A stretch of 64,000 nucleotides of DNA from Gonatopus flavifemur (Eukaryota > Arthropoda > Insecta > Hymenoptera > Dryinidae). The translations under genes and the position numbers were made by a program. The stretch is from the NCBI GenBank assembly GCA_018340375.1, contig JAFFJZ010000001.1, positions 18,618,001-18,682,000 of the forward strand, written 5' to 3'. Shown here in pieces: positions 34,001 to 47,213 of the stretch (position 1 is the stretch's first letter; each line of letters begins with the position of its first letter). The notes below the pieces were generated by a model. It was given only the letters and a program-made list of their open reading frames with translations, had not been told where the DNA came from and did not search any database.

Positions 34001-37000
34001 TAATTCTTCTCACTCGTTCAAGATGATGAGTCGTGGCGCGTAGTAGCTTATCTATATATTAACTCCCGTGTACACCCTCGTAGGAATTGATGTAGTTATC
34101 CCTAAGGCAGATAAAGCGGTATCCCCTAGTACCCTCGCCCTCCCCTCGAATAAGGAAATAATTCAAAATTAGATTTCTACTTGATAATACTTCCTCAAAT
34201 AATTTACATGGGTTAGGAAAGTACATCTGATGCTGGATCTACGGGATATTGAAATAATATAGCAACCTTTGGCGTTTCAACGTTGTACATTAGCGTTATT
34301 GTTCCACTTGGGCTTGATTTTATTTCCCTTCCAATGATGCCCTATTTTTATTAGTTTCTGTGTGATTTACGTAGAAATAAAGTTTACTTCCTTATACATC
34401 TCTTGGGTTCAATCGTAATACCACGCCCAAACGATTCCTTTCAATTTCAACTCCCTTTAACTCTCGCAATATAAATGAGTATTATCTTTTCTGTCCTCCG
34501 AATGAGAGTAACAAATTCTTACAAAATAATATAAAACACTTCTGAGACACCCAGTATGCATATGTTATTTCACACTTGTTTTCAGTTTAATACAACATAC
34601 ATCTTTTATCGCATGAATTCCAAAGCGGTCGATGGTATCTCTCAATAATTGTGAATATGCCTGAAAAACCAAAGATGAATATAGAGATCCGTATTTCGAT
34701 GATCGAATAAATCTATACATAAACCGGCTCATCATCATTCAGGAATTCACATGAATGAATAAACAGTGCATATACAGTATGCGATTTCCACTTGTACTCT
34801 ATATCTGTTTTGAATGATTGAAAAAAGATTGTCGAGACATGTTTGGATACATTCAACGATGAATAAATCGTTAATTTCGCTTTGTAGGTGCGAATATTTT
34901 TTGTATAGATAGTTAAAATATTATCGTTGTCTCGACACTAATGACTATCTAGTATTGTGTTATCGTTACGCCTAACTGATGATAGCTGGCACTAGACTCG
35001 AATTGCATAACATCTCGGGGTCAACGTATCCACCAGCCTTATGCAGTTACTTGTAGAGGTACACTATGAATAGTCTACCGAGTGACCGTAGTAAGTGAAA
35101 TGCATAACGATCATTTTTGCATAATGTTTGAAACTATGAATAATAACATGACACTAATTCGTATTTACAATTTTATAAAATATCATTATTTGATCGTAAA
35201 ATGTCAAGGTTTATATTGAAAACATACTTCTAACCACGATCACGTAAATTTTAATTTATGCTTCTTCATCCTATCTTATGTTAACAGTGTGTCGTCGTCG
35301 AGCCTTTGTTTGTTCATCACCATCTATGTGATCTTGTCATAGCCCATTGTATTCGGTAGTGGTTGATCCTATCTAATTCTCTGACGATGTCACCCCTTTC
35401 CCTATCCATATACAGTACATAGTCCTTCAAAAATATACCAGGTATGTCTCCGTTACGAAAGTGGATAAAGAAACATGTTTAAAAATAGCTCCAACAGTTT
35501 CTCAAACCTTGTTTTGCGTGTTTATATACACAAATATAAAAACATATTATCATTCAAATGATTTCTCACGAAATCAAAACTGTCTTGTAATAAAATTCTT
35601 ATTTTAAATAACCTGTATTATGAAATCATTCACTGAAATTAATCACTTTGATGTTTTCTTCATTGGATCGTAAACGAACTTTATAATTCGAGAACAGAGA
35701 ATAATTATCGAAGAATTCTATTTATCCATCAACAAGAATCATAATTTATAGCATAAAATTCGTCTCTTTATAGATTCAAACTAAAGTACTTTAACGCACG
35801 TATCATCGTTCGATACTAAAATGAAGATCCCATTCTAGCAAGTAGGGTTGAGTTGATGATTATAGACACATATAACTTGGAAACCCTGTTGTATCTGAGG
35901 ACTGATACAAGAAGCATTTAAGTGTACTTTCTAACAAAGTCTATCCATCAATGACGTCCTTTAATTTTCAATCCTGATTACTATATCTTCATATCTTTGT
36001 CATACTGCTAATGTAATAACGGGTGCGACGACAATGTGATAATAACGACGATACCGATGGTTGCGATCGTTGTAGTGAATTTTACGTGGGTAGAAACTTG
36101 ATGGGTTAGCATAACCCTCCTGGTTACTGCTGCACAAGGATGGAAGATAGAGCTATAAGGGTTGAAATCAGACATGCGCAGCCTGAAACTGAAAGTGCAC
36201 GCCCACCATCCGGGCAATGCCGCCCCTGAACCTAGACCTACACCCCCACTTTGGAGCGCATCCCACGGTCAAATCGGTGCCCCCAACCTTCAAATGTAAC
36301 CCCACACCTCTTTATCCGCGCGGCTTGAATCTCATCCTCCATTCGGTATCGTACCACTACCAACGACATTCTAGCCATTCGTACATTCAATACATTATTA
36401 TAAAATTCCAATGGCACTGATGTATTTGTTTCGAATACGGATGTACCTTTATTCGCATGAAACGTTGATAAGACGTGATTTTTCCACCCTCTTGATCTGA
36501 AAAAAAGTATATGTATATGTATGAAAAAAGGGACATGTCTGGATATGATCCATGGGAAGGATAATGGTACGAACCATTGGAAATATTCACTGTGAACCAC
36601 TCGTACGAATAAATCTAGAATAATAATCTCGTTTATCGCTCAACGTATACAACGCGTACAGGAAGAGAGTATGGAGATGTATAGAAATAGAATGTGCTTT
36701 CATTTATAGAAATAAAATATTCAAGTACGTTCCTCGAGATGTGTTTTATCATCAAGATCAAAAGCAAGTGAGGTTTCGATGAAGAATTAAATAGAATATC
36801 GCCTCTGAATATGGGGATGAAAGAATTTCACGCTACAGACGGTGGAGAATTTTTTCACATGTGTGTATATTCAAATCACACGGCATCGCTTGGAAATGGA
36901 ATGTCATGTGATATGTGTTTCCTAATACGGAGGAAATAACTTGATCGGTCTTCTGCAACAACCAAACACTACTGCAGTATTTTCCGGTACCAAATCAAAT

Positions 37001-37380
37001 GTCGAAGTTCAGTTTCTCTGGTGATTTCCTGCTCAAACAATCAGGGAATACATCGCAATAGCGATATTTTGGAAAGTATGATGAAGTATAATAAAATTCA
37101 CATACATCGATAGTATACGAGATATGGGGTTGATAATGTCCGTATCGGATCATGAATTCGATAACACGTTTGAATTTCCATAATAAATGTTATTTTATAT
37201 GCTAGAAGTGATACCAAAAACAGCTTGCATAAGGAACAGAAATCCCTGTCAGGAATGTGAGAATCAAATTGTCGATTGATATTGTTGATAATTGGGATTC
37301 CTTTATTACTAATTTTTTTTCAAAGAAAAAGACACTTGTGGTCGTCAACATTGAAATTCAAATTGCGGGTCCAATTTCCA
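31090..37380. other. No gene recognised
   Basis: Mostly unique-looking AT-rich DNA. The longest open frame (32053-32601, minus strand, 182 codons from an ATG) has no recognisable family and no codon-level signal that I can defend. A GC-richer patch at 36170-36340 likewise shows nothing known. Conserved regulatory DNA could be present but cannot be seen without comparison. Confidence 0.35.
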
Positions 37381-37386
37381 GTTGAG

Positions 37387-37930
37387 GCTTGGCTCCACGA
37401 TGTCTCAAAAACTACTGAACGGATCGCTGTTTTTTTTTTTTCTTTTATTTTGAAGGTGATTGAATTTATTTGAGGATGAACCTGAATGGAGATGACGTTT
37501 GCCTCTCTTTTTCTTTTTATAGCACTTCAAAGAGCGGGAAAAAGGTAGAAAAACGGTACCAAAAATTTGCATGGCTGTAATTTTTCTAATTTTGGACTTC
37601 TCATTGGTTTTATTGGTACAACCTCCAACAAATATAATATATTTAATAAAAATTTTGGGGTTTTTGATTTCTGATAGTTTTTGTAAGTGCTATAGTGGCA
37701 TAGAAGTAGTATAGATTGATCACTGTTTTTTGAAGTGGTTGTATCTCAACGCGTATCAACAATTCCCATGGCAGTTTTTTTCACTGACAAAAATTTTGTA
37801 ATGTACTTAAAAAGACTCAATTAACAAGTGTGAAAATTCCCGAGTTCTTTATTTACTTCCTGCCATGAAGAAAAAATTCGAGAAAATCACCTTATTTTGG
37901 GGTCGCTAGATGAGAACCTCCCCTTGATAG
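37387..37930 (+). repeat. Unknown dispersed repeat, copy A (uninterrupted)
   Basis: A segment of about 540 bp from CTCCACGATGTCTCAAAAAC to GATGAGAACCTCCCCTT. It recurs with high similarity at 44840-46280 and more weakly at 38724-39110. It is non-coding in all frames. It preserves the empty target sites of two MITEs that interrupt copy B: CA at 37626-37627 and TTAA at 37807-37810. Confidence 0.8.
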
Positions 37931-40450
37931 AGAAATAGTAATTGATAATAATTATAATAATATGAAGAATGGATTAAAATAAATAGTAAATAATTAACTG
38001 ATAATTATTAACGTTAGCATTAGTTAGTAGTGAAATTAATAATTTACCAGTAGAATTTACAATTTGGTTTCGATCTATTTATAATAATTAACGATTAATT
38101 CATCATTCAGCAGTAGAGTTTAAGTTTTTTAAATTCATTTATGAATTTTTGATTTTTTCAATTTAATTCATTGATTTTTCCATTCATTCCTTCATTAATG
38201 TGAATTTAATTTTTTTTCTTGAAAAAATGTTTCTCGATCATGTTTGTTTTAATTTTTATTCAATGTATTTAGTTCAATGTTTTTTTTTATTTTTTCAATT
38301 TATTTTTAATTTATTCAATACAGTTTTGGTTTGTAATGAAATCAACAATTTATGAACTGATTACTCTTAGCAGTATGGTAGACGCTTCTGAAAATGAACC
38401 TCTCACCTAATGATCGGCTGTAGCTCTCTTTTGGTAATTAATGAAACATTCATCCACACGGAGAGAGTAGGTAATTCATTAATTTTTTATGTGAAATACA
38501 GTATTTTCTGTATGCTTGATATCAATGCCAGTCTTGGTTTGGATTTTCATGGAGATTTACATTGGCACACAGTCAAATAGTTGTCTCAAAGATCACATTT
38601 TCCAGTCACACAGTACAAATTCCTGTCATTAAAATGAAGAAATTCATGGATTTTTATGAAAATTTATTATGCAGCAAATATTGTACTAACTTTGAAGAGG
38701 TTTTAATCGGAATCGTGATCTTCATCGGTCTCCACGATATCTCAAAAACCGCACGCAATGGATCGTCTTCTTTTATTTTGCTTCGAAGTGGATTGAATTC
38801 ATCGGATCCTGAACCTAATTGTAGATGATAATTTTTTTGAGGATATCTGTTGAATTTGAATAAAATGTCTGTTTAAGTATTTTCAAATGATTTTTCAAAC
38901 TTGTCTGCCACTTTGCTATCGGACGATTATGTTCTAGCCAGTATAAACATTGTTCACAATGTTGTTTTTCACTGGGAGAATTTTTTGTCTGTACATTAAG
39001 ACATGATTAATAAGTGTAAAAGAAAATTGGCTTGTTAATTTGCTGTGATACACGGGAAGAACATTCATCAAATTCATCTTAGTTTTCAGTCGCTTGATGA
39101 GAACCTTCACTCAATTTCTGGGTTGAACAAGAATGAAATGATTGATTTTAGTCACAGTTAATGATAAAAATCATTGGTTCCTGAGCTAATAATCAGTGCA
39201 ATTAATTATTATATTACTGGATGTCAGTTACATTATTATTAAGGTAGCGATAACTTGTAATCAACATTATAAGAAAAAGTGTTTATGTTTCAGGAATTAG
39301 TGAATTTTTAAAAGCAATACATTTTTAACACAAATTTCAAATTTATCTCAGTTTCTTCAAATTCGAATGATATACATTGTATTATTCTTCTCAATGAAAG
39401 TAGTGGAATTGTTTTGATAATTAACAGGATTTGAATTAAAAACTACTAATAATCGATTCATTTTTCCGTTGGATGTGAAAAACATGAGATCATAACATTG
39501 ACAATTGTCATGGTATGAAATGTACATTTTTTGCAAAATCTCCATCAATCACCCAAACGGTTGACAAAAATAATTGAAAAAATACAATGTGACGTCACGA
39601 CGAATAATGTCTTCCTCAAACTATAGACATTAACAAAGCCATCAGTTTAATTCCACAACGTGCAAATTGAAAAGTTAAACATTAATGCAGTATCAATGAT
39701 CGATGCCTTTGTCTTAATTCCATTATTATCTGTAAAATCAACAAATTTAGTACTACTTAATAATAAAATTATTAATATTACATGTTATATTCTATATATT
39801 TTTATACATTATTTGTGATACATTATATATTTATTATGTTCATTATAATTGTTTAATTATTATCATTATTATTATTAATTTTGCTCTCAATCATTACACA
39901 ATTCATCCATTCGAGTGCTAACTATCAAAATAAAGCTATCACTTCCATTACTGTCTGTCAGTGAAATTATCAATATTAACTACTGATATATTCATGATAC
40001 AGAATAAATTATATTATACTTCTTTATATATATTATTCATAGTATATTACATAATAATTAATTATATTCGTGAATATTATTTATTATTATCATTATCGAT
40101 TTTAGTATTGTTCATCAGTAAAATTATTAATATCAATCGATAATATATATTGTATAAAATCTCATTTGAATTATCATTTTAATATATTACATAGTATTTA
40201 TCATCTTTGTTATGATGATTTGTTATCGTTATTGATTCAAATTTCAATTGATAATGAAATTATCAACTTTTGTACTAATTGTGAATGAAATTATCATCGA
40301 ATCCGCTACTATGTAACAATAATATGATGAATTTTGATATTCACCATCAGTAAAATTATCAATTTCGATTCTCTAGTATTTACTGTGTCGTATGATTTAT
40401 TGTTTTGGGGAGGGGTGTATTATTCATGTTTATTTGTTTAATGTCACATT
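37930..40450. other. Extremely AT-rich low-complexity stretch
   Basis: Runs of ATAATTAT, TTATTATTA and similar dominate, especially at 37935-38340 and 39730-40340, around repeat copy C. A CRE-like TGACGTCA lies at 39590-39597. No gene seen. Confidence 0.5.
38724..39110 (+). repeat. Unknown dispersed repeat, copy C (diverged)
   Basis: CTCCACGATATCTCAAAAAC near its start and CGCTTGATGAGAACCTTCAC near its end match copy A, with much divergence between. It follows copy A by about 0.8 kb in the same orientation, which suggests an old tandem duplication. Confidence 0.6.
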
Positions 40451-43400
40451 CACGTGTGGATTATTTCCATTAGTAACATCCTGAAATGTAACCATGAATT
40501 CTGCTATATGATCAAGCAAAATGATGCATTGCTTTTATGCGAAGCATTTGTTGCCAAAATTCTGATAATGGAACAAAAGATGTACACCAAACTGCACCCG
40601 AACAAAATAATTATTATCTTGATATTACGATGTATTCTGTCAAAATAAAATTATTGAATGAAAACGGTGGTATCTTAAAGTACGAAAATCCTTGCTTCCA
40701 TTCCGTTGTTTTTCATATATATCCATTTAATTGTAAATGAATATTTTATCATTGCTCATCAATTACTGCACTTATTATCATATCGATATCTTTAAATTTA
40801 TGTAATGAAGTATTTTTATACAAAATGGATAAGGTGAGATCATGAATCAAGATACCCAGAACATACATAACTTCTACACCTACGGACGACCGGAAAAAAT
40901 TTCCAAAAGGGAACGCCTTCAAAGATAGGCTATTTATTCATCTGCAATAGCTGTTTCTGGCATTCATATTTTTTTCATTGGTAAATTGTTACGATGGGCA
41001 TTGTACATCAATGATTTATGTGAAAAATGAAGGGAACATACAAAAAAGTCCCTCGATCAATTATTCATGGAATCGTCATAATACGAGGGTGAACCGTAGA
41101 ATCATTAGTACTTTAAGGGAATTTTTTATATCACGTCGCTACAGGGAACTGACTACCGCTAACTTTATTCAAATTATCACACCTCTTCTTAGCTGATCAA
41201 GGAGACTTCATTGCGTAATTAATTCTAAGAAACCTTTGAAGTCATTGTATTCAACTTTGAACAAAAATTTTAGGTCAAAATCGTGTTTTAAAAAATCTCA
41301 ATTATTACCAGGAAATTTGATTGGGAAGAATAAAATGTATTTCAAACGAATGAATGTGCCTTCGCAGCTAGTAGTAAATTTTGTTTCAATTAACAAGTTT
41401 TGCAAGCTGCACCATTTTTTTTTTATACACACATCGAAATACCATACAAATAACTCTGGTATCGTGGAATGACCGTTCGCCCTTTGAAATGTCCTTCTCT
41501 TCCAAATATCCCTTCAGACCAAAGAATTCGATTACTACACATTAACCTCATTTCTCATGCGTCCTGACCCACGAGACTATTTACGAGAGCAAAGTGAAAT
41601 TGCTAAAGTTTGGACCTTTAAATAAATAATTCGGTACTTCGAACAGAATTATTTATTCAATACGTTGCCGCATCCTCGCCCTGTTTTAAAAAAGCAAACG
41701 TGCATTTCTTTTCTACAAAATTGACTGATTCTTGTTATACGGTAACATGTTCGAACAATTTCACTATTCGACAGGGTTCTCAATCCTTGAATTGCTTTTT
41801 TTTCATTGGCCACACTATTCCAATCTGTGATCGATCAATTTTGTTAGAATTCGATTCATTTTCAATATTGGGAATAAGATATATATCATTTACAAGCTCC
41901 ATAGATGAATGGGATGTTTACACCCTAAGTCCGCGTTCATCAAACGTTTTTCAAAACACTCTGCAGCATCCCTCGGGATACAAAACGCATTCAAAAGAAT
42001 TTTCACGCGCAAATACATTTTTGTTATCTTTCCTAGCCAGTAACCGGACTTGTAATTATTCAAATGTAACAGTCACGCCATGAATTGCAGAATTTAATCC
42101 TGACGTACAATAAAAAGTTGAAAACTGAAACATTCTACTGCACCCAACGCGAGATATTTGTGAAAAAAATATAAAAATATTGATAGGAAAGTGTTTAACC
42201 GATACCTTCCTTTTATAATGTTTGATTCGATCATGTTCCATAGGAACAAATTCAACAAGGTTGTTCGTTAAAAATGTATACAACATTTTATACCCCAACA
42301 GGACAGCGTATCCACCGTAAAAAATCGATAGGGATAAACTTCACTTTTTCAAGCGGTGAACCGATGGAGTCTAAACTTCCACCCTCTGGACAATGATATT
42401 TCACATTATGAACAAAAACTTTATCCAGGTTAAAAGTTCCAACGTGTTAGTAAATGTCGATATTTCTGTTACCATGTACATTGAAAAAAAAGAACAGTGT
42501 AAAACTGTTCCTGAGGGAACCACTGGCAGTATCGGTGGAGGTTCAAACCCATGAGAGTTTGTCGAAGCAATTCAGGAAATTGATTTCCGTCTTTCCAACC
42601 GTATTATCGATATTATTTGTTATAAACACCAACATCAAACAACGATCCAACAACAGACACAGGCATACAAAAAATTGAATGAGAGATTTTACTGCACGCT
42701 TCATTGTAGTTTCTTTGTTCGGTAACTTTATCTAAAAGGATGAATTTCATTCCGAGCACATTAGGAAAAGAGTCTTTTTATCCCCCTTAAAAAAGAACCT
42801 CGAACGGATTTCGAATTCTAATTAACAAAGAAAATCAAGAATATTCTTTTAAAGAATTAGTCGGTAAGCCTTAATATCAATAAATTCCAACGAGAAAAAG
42901 TTTTTTACCCCAATAATTAAAACTGTGGTGGCGACCGATAAAGGGTCGTCACGTAGGAGTTTTGTAATCTAGAGCTAAGACTAGATATAAACTAAGATAT
43001 TTTCATTCAAATTCATGGTGTCGTGGATGGTCACAATATCGTTATTGCAAAGCTCATAGTGTTGAATAGCTCCTACAATTTGCGAGATACTTAAGCTTAC
43101 ACGAATATTCTCTTTCTTCCTTCAAGGGACGACTTCACCCCATACAACTGTTTTGCATGGATTATAATGATGAGGAAATTCCTTGTCGAACCCCTCCAAG
43201 TGCTCATTTAGTTACCTTCAAATCAGAATTTTCGAGTATGTAAGATTTCACGGTCGAATGAATATTGCGTGGAGATGTAACGCCGAATCTCGTTAGTTTT
43301 ACTCGAGTCACAATAACTTAATGATTCTAATTACAAGTGCAGGAATTAATTAAGAAAATCTTGATTGATGTTAGAGTCTGATAAGTAGTCATTAGGATTC

Positions 43401-43735
43401 CCTCTTGGCATTGGGAAAATGATGTGGTGAGTTAAATAATTCAATCTAAAATATGTTCAATTTTCATACGGCTTCTCATCTCTGTAACAACAGTTGTATA
43501 GTATTCTTTTTTTTTCGATTCTTCATGCCTGCATTATTTGAAGTATTTGAAGAGAGCGATACAAACATGTGGATTGACTTCAATTTATTCTTCGTCCAGA
43601 CTTCCCGATCTAAGACCAAGAGTGGTATGAAATTGATACAATTTTCCTAAACTGAGAAAAAAAAGTTCATTAAAACAAAGATGTATATTCCTTTCAATGG
43701 TGACGGAGAGATAGTCTGTTTGGAGTTGTTATAAT
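40450..43735. other. No gene recognised
   Basis: No recognisable exon, RNA gene or repeat boundary. The longest frame (41700-42083, +) has no known relatives that I can name. Confidence 0.35.
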
Positions 43736-43778
43736 CACACGGAGAAAAAAATATGATAACCATTTTCATACAAATATA

Positions 43779-44297
43779 CACGGAGAAAAATCGTCTATTA
43801 TAAATTACTGCACTGAGAAAAATGAAATGTGAAAATGACCTCTATTTCGTATATTTTTCACCTGTCAAATAATGAAAACTGAAGCCAGCTTTTCAAAAGT
43901 GAAAAGTACCTTTTCAGTGTTGAATTTCACCGTACATTCGGTTTGATTCACCCAAAAGATGGTATTTATCACCTAACTCATGTAATAATAACCAAAATAA
44001 TGTATTTTTCACTGTCAAATACATTACTATATTGAAACATGATTTCTACAATGCAGATTTTTCTCAGTGTAGACTCGCTAGTATATTGTGGATATAATTG
44101 CATTTTGAAGTTATATACCAAACATTCTCTTCATAAGTACCAGACTTTCTGGGAGTTAATGGTAGGATAATGACATTTTATAATAGAAAGTCTGATGCGT
44201 TTGATGAGAATGTTTGGTATATAACCTTCAAATGCAAGTATATCCTCAATATACTAGCGAGTCTAGTGATTTATAAGACGGATAATTTTTCTTAGTG
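43779..44297. mobile_element. CACGGAG-type MITE carrying a nested MITE
   Basis: Outer ends CACGGAGAAAAAT (43779) and ATTTTTCTTAGTG (to 44297), with TA on both sides (43777-43778, 44298-44299). The arms pair over about 150 bp (for example GACTCGCTAGTATATTG against its inverse near 44255). The left arm is split by a second MITE at 43811-44069. Another CACGGAG end lies just upstream at 43738. Confidence 0.75.
43811..44069. mobile_element. CACTGAG-type MITE, nested
   Basis: 259 bp starting CACTGAGAAAAATGAAATG and ending ATTTTTCTCAGTG. Comparing the two arms of the host MITE gives an original site of ATTACTAGACTC, so the insertion duplicated TA (left copy now TG). Its sequence is the reverse complement of the copy at 46675-46934. 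Non-coding. Confidence 0.85.
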
Positions 44298-45069
44298 TAG
44301 TAATCGGAGGATATGATTCGTTATGACGATGAATAACAGTCGGTATATGACAATTCATCGTAATTCTCGTAACAGTTACTATATTTCTGCTAAACACTGA
44401 TAGATGTATAGTATTTGACGTCATAATGAATTATGTCCTTCGATAACTATACTTTGTCTGATAATCATTATTATATTCTTTTGTCTGTGCATTGCTGTAC
44501 AGTAGACCTTTCCAATAGTAGTGCCGAATGGTGCCTCCCTCGCTCTATCAAAGACATTTGAGCGAGAGAGGAGTTCTGCGGCACTATTCATTCGATTTAA
44601 ATGAACAATCATTTTGCCTGTTTAACTTGTGAAGGACTAGTGAGGATTCAACGCTCTAACTCATGATATTTAAAAATATCATCTCAAAATATATTCGAGG
44701 TCGGCCTAAATGATAGCGTTTTAGCACAATGGAAGAATACTGCAAACAAAATGTTCATATTTGATTGGAAATTCATCATCGCCACCTCCCGCATGGCAGT
44801 GAAGGTTAGGCAGTTCCAAAAGTATTCTGCCTTTCAAGTTTGAATCCACGATGTCTCAAAAACTACTGAACAAATCGCTCTTTTTTTTATTTGGAAGCTG
44901 ATTGAATTTATTGGAGGATGAACCTGAAAGGAGATGACATTTGCCTCTCTTTTTCTTTTTATAGCACTTCAAAGAGCGGAAAAAAAGTAGAAAAACCGTA
45001 CCAAAAATTTGCATGTCTGTCATTTTTTCAATTTCGGACTTCTCATTGGTTTTATTGGTACAACCTCCA

Positions 45070-45286
45070 CACGGAGAGAAATTTGTAGTTAAATTTATGT
45101 TATTATTGTTCCCAAGGAACAGACTGAATTCTGTCGGATTTTACTATGAAGGGCATATTTTTACTATGGTACAACATTGAATGCTGATCATATTTACTAT
45201 GTTTTATGGGGGAACCCGTCATAGTTCAGTCTGTTCCTCGGGAACAATAATAACATAGTAAATTTAACTACAAATTTCTCTCCGTG
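45070..45286. mobile_element. CACGGAG-type MITE with proven CA duplication
   Basis: 217 bp from CACGGAGAGAAATTTGTAG to its inverse ending CTCTCCGTG, flanked by CA at 45068-45069 and 45287-45288. Copy A of the host repeat has the uninterrupted site (CTCCAACAAAT, 37622-37632) with a single CA, which directly shows a 2 bp target duplication. Long internal inverted arms (TTCCCAAGGAACAGACTGAA-like). Non-coding. Confidence 0.92.
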
Positions 45287-45470
45287 CAACAAATATAATA
45301 TATTTGAGAAAAATTTTTGAATTTTTGATTTCTGATAATTTTTGTAAGTGGTATAGTGGCATAGAAGTGGTATAGATTGATCACTGTTTTTTGAGGTCGT
45401 TATGTTTCAACGCGTATCAACAATTCCTATGGAATTTTTTTCACTGAATAAAATTTGTCCATGTACTTAA

Positions 45471-46161
45471 GCGGTAACACCACAGTGGAATTTTAAAAAA
45501 ATCAAAAAATTTGTTTTTGGCTTAAAGTACTCTTTGAGGACCCAAAAATGATATACCGTAAACTACAAACATAGGTCCCACCAAACACGCACGACTCAAC
45601 TGTTACAAAAACTTTCAACGCGTTTATTTCAAAACAGTATGTCGAAAGTCGGTGGAAGCTCTAGCTCCGCCAATTTTCAATCGATCACCTCGGAGTTTTT
45701 TTATTGTATTCGTCATATGATTATCTAGTGAAATACGTACGGGTTTTTCGAAATATTGATATTTGCATTTTTTATTTAACATTAAGTAACGAAATTTAGG
45801 GTGAAAATTCTACTTTTTTCTTCAAACCGATGCCATTTCGTGGAAAATGCACATTTTTCAAAACGGATACGTATTTCACTAGCTTTTGGATTGCAGAGAA
45901 TAATTATTTTTGATTCTGTGTTCTACGTCGATTCTGGACTGAGTTATTTATCCCACCGCACGACCATGAATTTTCACAGTGCTCCAGTCATCCACCTGTC
46001 AAGCCACCATTTTTCACAATAAGATTCCACAAAAAAATTATTTTGTACTTTAATAGTAGCGGAACACCTCCATGTAGTTCAATTTAAATAGGAACTTTCT
46101 AATTTTCGAAAAAAAATCTGAAAAAGCGTTATTTCTGGAGAGGTCACTGTGGTGTTACCCC
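45471..46161. mobile_element. TTAA-target element with GGTAACACCACAGTG ends
   Basis: 691 bp bounded by GCGGTAACACCACAGTG and the inverse CACTGTGGTGTTACCCC. Flanks are TTAA (45467-45470) and TCAA (46162-46165); copy A of the host repeat has one TTAA there. TTAA targets are used by piggyBac and Kolobok elements. The G-rich ends are closer to Kolobok, but no transposase is present to decide. Open frames inside match nothing known. Confidence 0.8.
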
Positions 46162-46490
46162 TCAAAAGCTCAATTCACAAATGTGAGGACCCCCGAGTTC
46201 TGCATTTACTTCCTTCCATGAGAAGAAAATTCGAGAAAATCATCTTATTTTGGGGTCGCTATAGATGAGAACCTCCCCTTAAGTAATGAATCAACTATTC
46301 TTCTTTGGTTGAATCAACCAAATTTTCAGTATCTCTCATCAGGAATGTTTGATTGAGATGTTTTAGTTACAGTGACTATAGAAATTCTTCTCAGTGTATA
46401 GTTTTTTTGATGTATAATAATATATTTTGATGAAGAATATATTCACAATTAAACTTTCTTGATTGTTTCGTATGTTTTTCAATGTAAGTA

Positions 46491-46989
46491 CACTGTAGAA
46501 AATAATCAGAATTTTCCTGTGTACATCAACCGGAAAATTCCAATCACTGATCAGGAAATCAATTTCCGGTACATTTATCTGAAAATTCCGAACTTTATGA
46601 GATTTTCCCCAACATTTTACAGTAAATTTCCGAACAAGTTGGGAAAATTCCTAACGCATGTATCATGTTAATTGCACTGAGAAAAATCTGCATTGTAGAA
46701 ATCATGTTTCAATATAGTAATGTATTTGACAGTGAAAAATACATTATTTTAGTCATTATTACCATGAGTTAGGTGATAAATATCATCTTTTTGGTGAATC
46801 CAACCGAATGTACGGTGAAATTCAACACTGAAAAGGTACTTTTCACTTTTGAAAGGCTGGCTTCAGTTTTCATTATTTGACGGGTGAAAAAAATACGAAA
46901 TAGAGGTTATTTTCACATTTCATTTTTCTCAGTGTGTCAATTACTTCACATAAGTATATAGGAATTGTCCGATAAAACTTTTTACAGTT
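46491..46989. mobile_element. CACTGTAGAAA-type MITE carrying a nested MITE
   Basis: Starts CACTGTAGAAAATAATC and ends TTTTTACAGTT (final base mutated), with TA at 46489-46490 and 46990-46991. Without the nested 260 bp insertion it is about 237 bp, like the copies at 14247 and 48191. The left half has CCGGAAAATTCC-like words, resembling the motif array at 14.8-15.9 kb. Confidence 0.65.
46675..46934. mobile_element. CACTGAG-type MITE, nested (inverse copy)
   Basis: 260 bp, ends CACTGAGAAAAATCTGCATT and CATTTCATTTTTCTCAGTG, with TG on both sides (46673-46674, 46935-46936). Highly similar to the reverse complement of 43811-44069, so the two define one non-palindromic family. Non-coding. Confidence 0.85.
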
Positions 46990-47060
46990 TATCTTGACCG
47001 TGGATAAATCGTACTCTTTATATTTGTATCTTTCACAATTATCAAAGTTGATTAGGGGTG

Positions 47061-47213
47061 TTGCTGAATTTTGAATCGTTCATTAAAACGAAATAGTAGT
47101 GGAATAACGAAATACTCGACTGTTGAAGACCCAAAACTTTGCAGGATGTTTTTTAGCGATGTCTTCAGTTCAAAGGAGTTAATTCGAAAAGTCAAAAGAC
47201 GATTCAAACTTCA
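47061..47213. mobile_element. GAAGTTTGAATCG-family MITE, copy 3
   Basis: Begins TGCTGAATTTTGAATCGTTCATT and ends GACGATTCAAACTTCA with GTTGAAGACCCAAAAC and GATGTCTTCAGTT inside. Slightly shortened relative to the other three copies, with the loop before the right arm missing. Confidence 0.6.

Larger units (their letters stand above)
44840..46280 (+). repeat. Unknown dispersed repeat, copy B (interrupted twice)
   Basis: Colinear with copy A at 37387-37930 but split by a 217 bp CACGGAG MITE (45070-45286) and a 691 bp TTAA element (45471-46161). Removing both with one copy of each duplication restores colinearity. Confidence 0.85.

Noticed and set aside
36217..36600. Overlapping frames of 67-120 codons on both strands in a GC-richer patch
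   Set aside because: No similarity to known proteins and both strands are open, which points to composition rather than coding.
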